Assembly (NCBI GenBank): GCA_964019055.1
Contig: OZ025215.1
Location: forward strand, 10,490,208-10,554,207
Direction: 5' to 3'
Length of the DNA stretch: 64,000 nucleotides
Source of the DNA: Anthopleura xanthogrammica
Lineage: Eukaryota; Cnidaria; Anthozoa; Actiniaria; Actiniidae
The position numbers and the translations under genes were made by a program. A model generated the notes under the pieces. It was not told the origin of the DNA. It searched no databases and saw only the letters and a program-made list of their open reading frames with translations. This document shows, in pieces, positions 26,992 through 36,569 of the stretch; positions within the stretch are counted from its first letter, which is position 1; every line of letters starts with the position of its first letter.

Positions 26992-27195
26992 TTATAACAT
27001 TACGACAACAATACTACAATCGACTAATTCATAGTAAAACAATTTCGATATTTTTTGTGTCTCAGCATGAATGAAGCTTTCTTGCAATCTTCGCTGTTCT
27101 ACCAACAGAGTGAACTGCAACCTAACTCTATTCATTTCAGCGAAGAGTTCCCGTTTTAAACAATGAATTGTCGTTTGTATATCCGATCTAGCCAT
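26992..27195 (-). CDS. Small helical ORF, uncharacterised (67 aa)
   Basis: ATG at 27195 in a good context (aaaATGG), stop at 26992. The N-terminal 50 residues are charged and helix-like (HCLKRELFAEMNRVRLQF, LLVEQRRLQESF), suggesting an amphipathic or short coiled-coil segment, followed by a hydrophobic tail (CSIVVVML). No family recognised. It may be a small protein gene or the first exon of a longer gene, though no donor was seen in the frame. Confidence 0.38.
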   Translation of the reverse strand: MARSDIQTTIHCLKRELFAEMNRVRLQFTLLVEQRRLQESFIHAETQKISKLFYYELVDCSIVVVML

Positions 27196-27239
27196 TTTGT
27201 ATTCATTAGAATTATGAACTTTCTTTCTGTGAATGATTA

Positions 27240-28240
27240 GCGATTGATTCTAGTCGATGGAAAGACAATTTGGTCGAAAATGAAGGCGCTAAAGAATAAG
27301 ATATACACCCGATGCATCGACGTTTTAAAGTCGACATTTTGCTAAGTCAAACAGATGCCAGGTGACCTGTGTTTGAAATGCTGTCAATGATAATGGAGTC
27401 AGATACATTCTACCTTCGATATTAATATATTTATCATAACAGACAAGATTTTGCTATGGTTCAGTTGATCTCAAAAATCCCTAGATCACAGTTCCACCAC
27501 AGCTTGTATAAATCTAAATCAGCTAATGTTTATCTAAAGAAATAGGAAAATAATTGTTTTTCTCTGAAATAACATATGAGCCGTAATTTTTGCTAAAAGG
27601 ACTGATCAATTTCGTAACGCTGCGTGACGTTTGCATTTATTGCGTGACACTGGAACATAAATGAGATGTTAAAAACCTTAATAAACGTTAATTTCCTCTG
27701 AAATCACTATCAAAGCTGTATGCCACTAAATATGTCCGTAGGAGACATATGGTTGCCATACTGTGGATTTTAAGGATATTTTAAAAGATAATTAATAGAG
27801 TAATTAGTCATGTTCCGTGACACGTAGTTCGTGGTTATTTCAGAAGTGCTTTAAGAGAGTGATATTAGAGACCACACGCGTGATTTTTAATTCGCTTATA
27901 ATTGTCTTATGCAGAAAATGAGGTATTTTTATCACAGAAAGTATTTCACAGGTATCCCATCTTTCGATTCTTACATTTCTTAAGATTTTCGCTTCGTCAT
28001 TTGTTAGTGTAAATTTTGAGTCAGGCGAAACAAATGGCTTCTATGTAACCAATATCGAGAGACCGATACCCTAAGTCGACTTCTCGGTTGAATTCCTAAC
28101 AGAAAAAAATTACTAATTCAGCTGTATGTAAGACTATAAAGTTATAATGAGTTGAAACATCACTACAGAAAGACGCCAGACACTTTAATAGACTAGGCTA
28201 CTAAATTGATTTGACCCTATGATAATTCCACACGACGCCA
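27240..28240. other. AT-rich spacer
   Basis: No supported feature. Confidence 0.4.
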
Positions 28241-28242
28241 TT

Positions 28243-28395
28243 ACATCGTTTTATCCCACACCATAAAAAAATACAGCCAATCAGAATGCAGGAAAGCCAT
28301 TGTATATTCGTCGGTATTTCACTCTTCCTTCCATCGTGCACTGCGCGTTGAATCTATACGCATTTGTATTTTCTATGGTGTGGGATAAAATGGTT
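28243..28395. mobile_element. Inverted-repeat element with TTTTATCCCACACCATA ends
   Basis: Ends at 28246-28265 (cgttttatcccacaccataa) and 28372-28392 (the mirror tatggtgtgggataaaatgg). A short unique interior. It adjoins, and may contain, the start of the next hairpin. Confidence 0.6.
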
Positions 28396-28549
28396 ATACA
28401 ATGGTTTCTCGTGGCATACCGTGGATATCCCACTCATCACTTGTATTTTCTTTGTATACACACTCGCCTGAAGGCCCGTGTGTATACTAGAAACTACAAG
28501 TGACTCGTGGGATATTCCATGGTATGCCACTCGAAACCATTGTATAACT
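28392..28549. mobile_element. Near-perfect 158-bp palindrome
   Basis: Arms of about 75 bp: ggttatacaatggtttctcg at the left mirrors cgaaaccattgtataact at the right, and gtggcataccgtggatatcc mirrors ggatattccatggtatgcca. The loop is a few bases around 28470 (cgcctgaaggcccg). A fold-back MITE or snap-back hairpin. Confidence 0.8.
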
Positions 28550-28856
28550 AGTATATATTGTGCTGTATCGTATACCGTTAGGAAATCATCATCCAGATTT
28601 ATAAAAGGAAGTTCTATTGCAAAACAAAGCTCGAGGAGTTCTACAATTTTTTCAGTTTTATTTTAATGGGGACGAAATGCACAACAAATAGCCGCCATGA
28701 TGGAGGACAGGTTGAGCTCGTTCATCGTGATGCCACATTCGCGCTAAAAACAACAAAAACTAAAACCTTTCAATATTTTATCGAACCCTGTAAGTCCTTT
28801 TGGACTGACCAAAGTCAAGATACAGCTACTCAGAATGAATATTAGGATTTAGCATT

Positions 28857-29065
28857 TTAAAATAATAGAAATAATAGAAATAATGATAATGATGATGATG
28901 ATAAAAATAATACTAATCATAGTTATAATAATAATAATAATAATATTAATGATAATAATGATGATGATAATGATAATAATACAAAATAATAAGAAATTAA
29001 TAATTATTAATTGAATAATAATATAATAATAATTTTGATGATGATGATAATAATAAAAATACCCT
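28857..29065. repeat. AT-rich trinucleotide microsatellite (AAT/GAT)
   Basis: Interrupted (aat)n and (gat)n. The Ile/Tyr-rich minus frame is an artefact. Confidence 0.9.
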
Positions 29066-29213
29066 AATATGATGTATATTAACAAAAGGAGACAACTCAA
29101 GTGATAACAAGTGATAAACACATGGAACTAGACCGCTTAAGGTTAATATAATTATTCGGACACCATTGCCTTCTAAAGTCAGCTTTTGTTCTCTTTTTTT
29201 CAGGACATGCACT

Positions 29214-29831
29214 ATGGAATTTAAACAAGTATTTCTTGGAATTGCCATCTTAATATCTCTTTTACAATTAGCAAATTGCACGTTATGCATTCTGAGACCC
29301 ATGGACCGTTGTATCAATCAATGCACCCAGAATTCCACCACTTGTTCCTGTGAAGCAGACGTTGATGGTGTTGTCAAACACTGCAAACAGGTCTGCGATA
29401 AACCCCATTCAGAAAGATGCCCAAATATGGTGTGCAAGGGCGGCAAAACCTGTGTGCAATTATGCGGGGATGCAGCATGCAACATGACGTGTTCGGAGAA
29501 TACTGAATATTGCCATCAGAACTGTTCTTCACCACAAGGAAAGTGTGACATCTTGAAATGCTCTTCTGCAGAATGCGTCCAATTCTGTTCTAACTGTACT
29601 ATGATCTGCACTGAACAAGTCAAACAGTGCAAGCAAACTTGCCTGGGTGGTTCTTGTAGCCTGAAGTGCAAGGCACGAAATTGCATAAATGCATGTGGAG
29701 AGGGTAATGAAACGCAATGTGAAGTTGATGCAACTGAGAATGTTGATGCGAATGGTCAAGTTTCCAAAGGATCGTTTATGCTTCTGGCTACCTTAACCAT
29801 TACTGCCATTTGTTTTCTCAAAGTTTCATAG
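29214..29831 (+). CDS. Secreted cysteine-rich protein, probably GPI-anchored (paralogue 1)
   Basis: 205 aa. The start is the ATG at 29214: it gives a clean signal peptide (MEFKQVFLGIAILISLLQ, cleavage near residue 24) and follows a strong acceptor (ctcttttttttcag ending at 29203), so a 5' untranslated exon lies upstream. The mature part is built of closely spaced cysteines, mostly C-x3-C pairs (CVQLC, CNMTC, CHQNC, CVQFC, CKQTC, CSLKC, CINAC), with several N-x-S/T sites. A hydrophobic tail (GSFMLLATLTITAIC) at the very end fits a GPI signal. No named domain recognised. Paralogous to the minus-strand gene at 30827-31423, with the landmark CSNC in both. Probably extracellular and disulfide-rich; function unknown. 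Confidence 0.85.
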   Translation: MEFKQVFLGIAILISLLQLANCTLCILRPMDRCINQCTQNSTTCSCEADVDGVVKHCKQVCDKPHSERCPNMVCKGGKTCVQLCGDAACNMTCSENTEYCHQNCSSPQGKCDILKCSSAECVQFCSNCTMICTEQVKQCKQTCLGGSCSLKCKARNCINACGEGNETQCEVDATENVDANGQVSKGSFMLLATLTITAICFLKVS

Positions 29832-29930
29832 TATCGCATACAAGTTAAGATATTATTAACAGCTATTAATGCGTAATAATGTTAATGAAGACCACTTACA
29901 GCCTTGCGCTCGTATGAGGATCTACCATTA

Positions 29931-30266
29931 AAGGTGCGGTAGGACGAGCAACAAAATCGTACAACTTGTCGCGCAACATTGTTGCGTTGCAAGTTGCAGA
30001 ACGATGTCGACCGTATTATCACTCCACGCGCAACAAAACGTGTCACGCAACAAAAATCGATTTTACAAGTGCATGGTGGCTGCTTGTTGCAAAAAGTAGA
30101 AGCAGAAAGTGCTTCTACTTTTTGCAACAAAATTGTTCAACTTTTTTTTTGTTGCGTTACAAGTTTCGTGCGGTGTGGTAATACGGTCTACATCGCTCTG
30201 CAACTTCCAACGCAACAATGTTGCGCGACAAGTTGAACGATTTTGTTGCTCGTATTACCGCACCTT
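29931..30266. mobile_element. TTAA-flanked MITE, copy 2 (piggyBac-like)
   Basis: TTAA at 29928-29931 and 30265-30268 flank ends ggtgcggta and taccgcacc. Arms of about 95 bp contain acaaaatcgt and acattgttgcg. A perfect inner hairpin, gttgcaaaaagtagaagca with its mirror, is centred at 30109. The TTAA duplication points to piggyBac-type mobilisation; there is no transposase here. Confidence 0.8.
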
Positions 30267-30826
30267 AAAACAACTTACAAAAAAATCAAATAAAACTTAA
30301 GCACGAATAATAGTGAGTTATTAAACAGGCAAACTGTACGGAGAAGTATGATTTGAGAACGTGATAAAAAAAACAACATTTCATATGTTTTGATAAATAG
30401 CAATAAACTGTCCAATTTACAATTATATATGTTCTTGTTATTATGTTGATGCAGTGGTGATAAGATATGGGTTGGTGGATGGATAAATGGATGGGTGGGT
30501 GAAATAGGATCGGCTGATTTACTAACTAATCGATTCGCCTACCGAATACAACAAAAGAAATTACAAGGTGGTCGAGTAATATTCCGAAAAATAAGTAAAT
30601 TCATTCTAAAAATTCGATAATTCGTTGTTTTTTTAAGAGCAGAAAAGCTCGAGCGTCATAAGGCTCATTTTTAATCAATCTTAAAACAACAACAAATAAA
30701 AAAAATCAGAATCTGTTCTGAGCCTCCAAGCTCGTGTACCTCAAGCACGCTAGTGGCCAGGGGTGATGCATATGTTTAGCTAGGGTGTACTCGAGCTCTT
30801 TACCAAATCCAATCGTTATTTCTGCT

Positions 30827-31423
30827 TCAAACGAAGGTCATGAGGATAGATACCATCAGTATTAGCTCGTAGAGTTGTAAAACTCTTTGGGAATGAGTTC
30901 CGTGACTTGATCTACCCAGCACGTTACATTTTCCAACGCACATGCGTCTGCACGTCTTTGCGTGACACGCCATGTAACACACACCAGACTCGCACATCTG
31001 CTCGCATCTTTCCGTGTCCCTTGAGCACTCCATGGAACAGTTTGAGCAAATTTGATGGCAAATTTTGGCGGAACACTTCAGGTGTTTGCAACTTGACTGC
31101 CAAGCACATGACTGCGAGCACATGTTCGTTCCAGAACATTCCATGCTGCATTCGCCTCGAAAACAATTCTGGTTGCAAGAATTCAGCCCCTCGCAAGACA
31201 TTCGCGGGCAGGAGTGAGTGTGCAACCAATGACATGTCTGGGTGCAACTGGAGATTTCTGATTGGCCGCTCATGGAACACTCGCATGTTGTGTTACGGCA
31301 AATTTTCTGGCAAAGACCTTGATTTACGATTCCATCATGACACACACCTCCACGGGTCGAACACGTGACTAAATATTTTGACGCATGCGCAGTTAAGAGA
31401 AGTAGAACCACAGTATAGAACAT
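30827..31423 (-). CDS. Secreted cysteine-rich protein, probably GPI-anchored (paralogue 2)
   Basis: 198 aa when started at the ATG at 31423, which gives a short signal peptide (MFYTVVLLLLTAHAS). The frame extends further upstream, but that part is not signal-like, and an acceptor (gggctag, 31448) precedes this ATG. Cysteine doublets repeat along the chain (CNQNC, CSMEC, CSQSC, CHQIC, CEQMC, CYMAC, CRRMC) with the same order as the 29214 gene, including a CSNCSMEC/CSNCTMIC block. N-glycosylation sequons are present and a hydrophobic C-terminus (LYELILMVSILMTFV) suggests a GPI anchor. The two genes converge tail to tail. No known domain name applies; function unknown. Confidence 0.85.
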   Translation of the reverse strand: MFYTVVLLLLTAHASKYLVTCSTRGGVCHDGIVNQGLCQKICRNTTCECSMSGQSEISSCTQTCHWLHTHSCPRMSCEGLNSCNQNCFRGECSMECSGTNMCSQSCAWQSSCKHLKCSAKICHQICSNCSMECSRDTERCEQMCESGVCYMACHAKTCRRMCVGKCNVLGRSSHGTHSQRVLQLYELILMVSILMTFV

Positions 31424-31549
31424 GTTGCAAGAAGGAAATTGAGGAACTAGCCCAAGAACGGATAGCAGGTGTGTACTATCGTTTCTTAAATTCTCGTTGC
31501 TCGAAAAGAAGTGAAAAGCTGTGATTCGATTAATTTTGTAGTGCACACG

Positions 31550-32500
31550 TCAGCCTTCCTTTCGATTGTTTATTCAAGCCGAGTATATTTCTGTCGCTTG
31601 GGTTGCCTGTGTTGATTGATTGGCAGCGACCTGAACCTATGAACCAAAGACGATATATTTATTGACATAAAAACATTTCAATGGACAGAAACCTATTTCA
31701 AAATGCATTACTCTATTCGAAACTGTCTGATTACTCCCAAGACATTGTAATGAAAAGCTGGACACTAAGGCAGGCCCTAACCTTAGAACACCTTTTCTGT
31801 CAAACAGCAGCATCGCAGGAAGCCAAAGCAAAGTCGTACGTCTAAATTAAGTCACTTCAGTCATAGCTTTTGTTGTGAATCGTGTCTTAATGTGCAATAC
31901 TCATCAAATATTAATCACAGGAAGACCCTTGTTTCTAATGCAGCTTTACAGTTAGTTTGAGTTCCATTATTTTCAGTTCACTTTTTTTGAAACAAAACCA
32001 AAAAATCAGTGGTTATTATCGTTATTCTCTAAATGAAAACAAAGGAGGGTAGACAGAATAGGAACTTTTGGTTTCTAATGCAGCCTGGAACTTATTTTGA
32101 GTTCTATAAAATGCTGTTGTTCTAGAAGGAGAAAACGAAAAAAAAACAAAAAAAAACAAAAAAAAAAACAAAGAAGAAAAATATAGGGTAAATCTACATC
32201 ATTTGACTTACATAACACTATTCAAGTCGTTTGGAATTCAGCGAGATTATAACGTTTCCCGCCGGCCTATTTCACTTAACAAATCTAAATCCAATTAAGA
32301 ACGTAAGACCCTCAAATTTTTCCATTTATGTGTGAATGAAGTTATAATTTTTCCAGTGCTTTAACATTTATATTTGCTCGCTGTAAGGCTTCATCAACCT
32401 TACCTGGAGTTAATAACTGAAGTTGTTATTGTTGGAATTCAGAATCAACAGTCTGCAGCTTTGCTTCTGAAGTAAACAGCTCAGTCAGATGAAGTTTCTG
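31550..32500. other. AT-rich spacer
   Basis: A-rich run with (aaaaac) units near 32135-32175; no gene supported. Confidence 0.4.
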
Positions 32501-32514
32501 TTTTCTGAAACCAG

Positions 32515-32641
32515 TATTTTCACGTGAATTCAAGCAGTTTGAGTACCAGGATCGAACTGATTTTTCGTGGACAGAGCACAAGTTTTATCTGTACTTCGGT
32601 AATGGCATTAACGCTGATCTGAAACTGTGTTACAACCTTAG
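32515..32641 (+). CDS. Orphan coding exon, unknown protein
   Basis: 127 bp between an acceptor (ttttctgaaaccag) and a GTACGT donor, open for 41 codons in phase 2. The translation looks like real protein: FSREFKQFEYQDRTDF followed by SWTEHKFYLYFGNGINAD and LKLCYNL. The other two frames are less convincing. No family recognised and no partner exon placed. Could be part of a gene whose other exons lie in the AT-rich flanks, or an exon left by duplication. Confidence 0.4.
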
Positions 32642-32738
32642 GTACGTACTCTATGATGACTTCGGTTTCTTTGTGAAGCAGAAAATTTATGATTACTAAT
32701 GTCTCCCATTAAGATTAATTTACACTCTTATCATGAAT

Positions 32739-33172
32739 TTGCTCTGTGATTGGTGGAGAGGGTGTTATCTCATACCACCTCAATATGGGGTAGTAAATTT
32801 ATGAGTTTAATACCGAAGCCAAGGCAAATTTATTATTTTACACCCTTTGAATACGAGGTTAAAAAGCTATATACAGCGAAGATATACTTGCTCTGTGATT
32901 GGTGGAGAGGCTGTTATCTCATACCACCTCAATATGGGGTAGTAAATTTATGAGTACAATACCGAAGCCAAGGCAAATTTATTATTTTACACTCTTTGCC
33001 ATACGAGGTTAAAAAGAAGATATACTTGCTTTGTGATTGGCGGAGACGGTGTTATCTCATACCACCTCAAAAGGGGGTAGTACATTTATGAGTTTAATAC
33101 CGAAGCCAAGGCAAATTTATTATTTTACACTCTTTGAATACGAGGTTAAAAAGCTATATACAGTGAAGATAT
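32739..33172. repeat. Tandem repeat, three units of 138-149 bp
   Basis: Units start at gctctgtgattggtggagag (32741), the same at 32890, and gctttgtgattggcggagac (33028). Each holds taccacctcaatatggggta (third unit aagggggta) and taccgaagccaaggcaaatt. Very similar, so recently amplified. The 67-aa frame at 32750-32953 is repeat-derived. Confidence 0.9.
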
Positions 33173-33419
33173 CTTAATTAATGCATATCTATCGTCTAGT
33201 TATAACACTGTTTATAGCTATGGCTGCGCTACCTTTTTTGTGTGTTTTAAAGAAATTAGACGTACGCTAACATATCCCGCAGAGAGGAAGAAAACGGAAA
33301 TGAAATAAGGGAGATATAAAGTGTTTTTTATAGGAAGTACATGGGTAACCGGAAACTGTACAAGATAGATAAGAATTAAAACGAGAGAGATAATGAAAAA
33401 GAGGAGGAAAAAGCGAGAT

Positions 33420-33529
33420 TGAGAAATGGGTGGATGGGTGGGATGGGTGTATATATGAGTGGTTGGGTGTGGGTTGGTGGATGGATGGATGGGATGAATA
33501 GAATTGGATGGATGTATAGACGGGTGTGT

Positions 33530-33560
<31 letters not shown>

Positions 33561-33690
33561 GTGGTGGATGGATAGCATGAATGGATGAATGGGATTGGTG
33601 TATAGATGGGTGGATGGGTCAGTTTGGTGCGGGATGGATGGATGGATGGATGGATGGATGGATGTGTGGATGAATGGGATGGGATGGATT
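33420..33690. repeat. Compound (TGGA)n/(GT)n microsatellite with an 18-G run
   Basis: Interrupted (ggat/ggtg)n, then (gt)n at 33524-33543, then 18 consecutive G at 33544-33561, then (ggat)n to 33664. Confidence 0.9.
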
Positions 33691-33699
33691 CATTCCATC

Positions 33700-34425
33700 A
33701 CTGACATATAAATCCTGACTTGAATCATGAATTGAAATGAACGATAGTAACACAAATTGACTAAAATTAAATTAAGAATAAGTCGAAGGATCTAGCTTTC
33801 TGCTGGTTTTCATAAATGATCATTTACCATGAGTCTCAGCACCTGTAACACCAAATATGATTGATTGCTAGTAATAACCAGTTTATTTATCTGCAAAGTT
33901 CAATGGGGCAGACTTCTAATTTCAGCCAATCGGGTCAAATTGTCTCGTTCAATTCATTTTTTTTTAATAATTACAAAAATGCTGTCCTAAAAATATTAAA
34001 AGTCTTCTACATTAACTTAACCCAGTAGTATTATTTCATATCAAGGAATTTTTTAAGACAATTTTATTTTTATTTGATATCTCATTTATCTAAAATCTAG
34101 ATTATTTTAGATTGAAAGTGAAAACTGAAATTTTATGTCGTCTTTAATTTATTGTCAAGAATTTGGAAAAACAGGTTAAAATTTAGAAGTCTAACATAAA
34201 TATATACATTCAAAAAATTATTGACAACTAACATTCCGGCTATAGAATCCTCAAACTAAAGTAAACCAGTCGCTTGCAGCGCTAACGTTTCTTGCAGATG
34301 ATAAAGTGCAATGATACTCATAAATGATTCATCTCGTTGTCACAGAAAAATACCCAAAGCGCTATTATAAGCCACATTGCAGCTTAAACTCGACACTGGT
34401 GATATAGTTGAATTTTAATGGATCA
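33700..34425. other. AT-rich spacer
   Basis: No supported feature. Confidence 0.4.
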
Positions 34426-34431
34426 GATTGA

Positions 34432-34490
34432 ATGGGAAAACTGTCTGAATCGGACCTTGCCCAGCTTCTTAGAAGAGAACCAAATTTAAG
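34432..34490 (+). CDS. Possible first coding exon, unknown protein
   Basis: ATG at 34432 opens MGKLSESDLAQLLRREPNL and runs to a donor (tttaag/gtaaaa), phase 2. The peptide looks like a real helical N-terminus. No further exon could be joined with confidence and no upstream promoter is obvious. Unknown family. Confidence 0.33.
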
Positions 34491-34519
34491 GTAAAAAAAA
34501 AAAAAATGTTTGAGTCAAT

Positions 34520-35930
34520 GTATGTATTTTGTTTTTCGTTACACAACGCGAATGATGTCTACAGTATTTTTTTTATTTTAATATCTTTGAGGATAACAGC
34601 CGGCAATACCGAATATTTCCTTGATCAAGCCGATAAATTTAACAGCTATCGGTTTTTTTCTTCAATGTAGTATTATATTCTTAATAACAAGGCAAGTTCA
34701 TCTATAATATTGGTGTATAAGCTACACTTTGTGAAGCAAGGTTAAATCAGTTTATCAGTTTCTTATCCGATAGACCGGCCGATGTTTGTGATACTGTTTT
34801 AATTATTTATAAGCTATGAACTTTGCTTCTTTTCCATTAACTTCATGTATTATTTCCTGTAAAAATTAAAAGTCAGAAATTTAGACTAGGTAAGAGGCAG
34901 GTTTGTACTGTGAATGGCAATAAATGTTCCGACGAAATTCTAATTATATACTTTTGTATGAATGTTGAACCGCAGTATCATGAAATTTAAATCTAAAATT
35001 AATTCAAAAGATGCTATTTTTTGGTTCAATTTAAGTACGAACCAAATTATTTTTTTGTTTTTGAAAAAAACATTTTTTTTATTCCCTTCAGGATAGAAAT
35101 CTTCATTTAAAAAAAAAAATCCTTATTTTAACTACGTAAATTTTAAAAATATTTACACAAAGAAAAAGCTTTCTTTTGTCAGAAAATATAATCTATGGAA
35201 GGAAATGAATAAAAGGCTTTTATGAATAATATAAGAAATAATTAGCGAATCTTGGTATAAAGTGATCCGAAAACTACCAAATTCTTGTTATTTCCTAATA
35301 TTTTTTTATCGTAAATTGTTAAGCTAATGTTTATAATAAACGAACCCGGTTTCCGATAAAGAAGTTACTCTTAAAACAATAGCAAAATCTATCAATAAAA
35401 ACATTGTGTTTGATACTTCGAAGAAATTGTCAAACTGTTTACGTATGGATGTTGATACCCAAGGTACTATTTTTAAAACCCCACAGAGCTGTCTTTGGAA
35501 AAGCAATTAAGGAACCGATCTCCTGGCGAGAAATTTACCTGTCTTAAGGGGAAAATAAATTTTTGGAATGAGAAGAATTTTCTAGAAGCTTTTTAGTAAC
35601 AGGTCACGTGTTCGAAATTTCCCGCCATTAGGTGGAAAACCATTTTGAATGATTTTTAAAACCGAAACTAAACGATTTCAGTAATATAAAGACAGTTAAT
35701 AACTATCAATGAATGTATTTTGAACTATTCAAGAAAATGAAAAGTATACAGGAGTATTAGAAACGCCCTTTACTCTTTTAATTTGCCGACAATATGGCAG
35801 AAAAAAATTCCTGCCGGCAAAAAAATACGTACACGTGTGACTTATTACATTTCAAGAATAAAATGCTAATGCTAATTTTGGTTATTATCAGTAATTACTC
35901 AAGTAAATGAAATTTTTATAGGAATTTATT
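34520..35930. other. AT-rich spacer
   Basis: Poly-A and poly-T rich; no supported feature. Confidence 0.4.
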
Positions 35931-35968
35931 TGTCAAATTTAACGTGTTTGCGTTAGGAAGTTAACCAA

Positions 35969-35995
35969 CATGGCGGATCACGAACTGAACACGTG
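35969..35995 (+). other. ATG in strong context, possible tiny first exon
   Basis: The sequence ccaacatggcggatcacgaa gives MADHELN and reaches acac/gtgact, a possible donor. The aacatggcgg core also equals a YY1-type motif, so this could be regulatory or part of a repeat. Confidence 0.15.
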
Positions 35996-36285
35996 ACTTA
36001 ATTCCGACTCCAACATAGTCTATGAAACTGCAGTTGGTAGATGTTATAACTACACCACATCTTATTTGTGCTTGTTTCGTTCTTATCAGCGATATATTTG
36101 AAAAACCACAACAAAAGAATGAAGAAAAAAAAAAGCTATTGAATAAAAATTTTAATACATTCATAACGAAATTTCTCGACACTGAAATGGTTTCATTTCA
36201 GTTAGTCAGCATTAATCATTAACCATTTATTATTCAGTGCTATGGATTTTACCTATTTATGCTAGCACTAACAGATTCCCAAATA

Positions 36286-36565
36286 CAATTCCCAGACTTT
36301 TCCCTGACATTTCCGTGACCAAAAAAACATTTTTCACTGACCACAATTGGCACTTAATTATTTTACGAAAAATCATATTCATATAGTATTTCTACCAAAG
36401 GAAGCCCAACTAACTGATTCCGAATTCAAAACGATTTTGTGAAGGCTGACAGAAATTCACTGACTTTTCACTGACTTTTGGATAAATTGCAAAAATTCAC
36501 TGACCGAAATCAAAATTCCCTGACCTTGGAAAAAATTCTGAATTCACTGACTTTTCCCTGACTAA
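36286..36565. repeat. Degenerate short repeats of CACTGACTTTTCCCTGACC
   Basis: Variants occur near 36294 (agacttttccctgacat), 36334, 36455, 36467, 36499, 36516 and 36545 (cactgacttttccctgacta). Irregular 15-35 bp spacing. A low-order interspersed/tandem repeat with no coding potential. Confidence 0.75.
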
Positions 36566-36569
36566 AGAC

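Noticed and set aside
30907..31368. 153-aa plus-strand frame
   Set aside because: Antisense shadow of the cysteine-rich minus-strand gene.
33267..33578. 103-aa minus-strand Pro/His/Ser-rich frame
   Set aside because: Derives from the TGGA/GT/G-run microsatellite.
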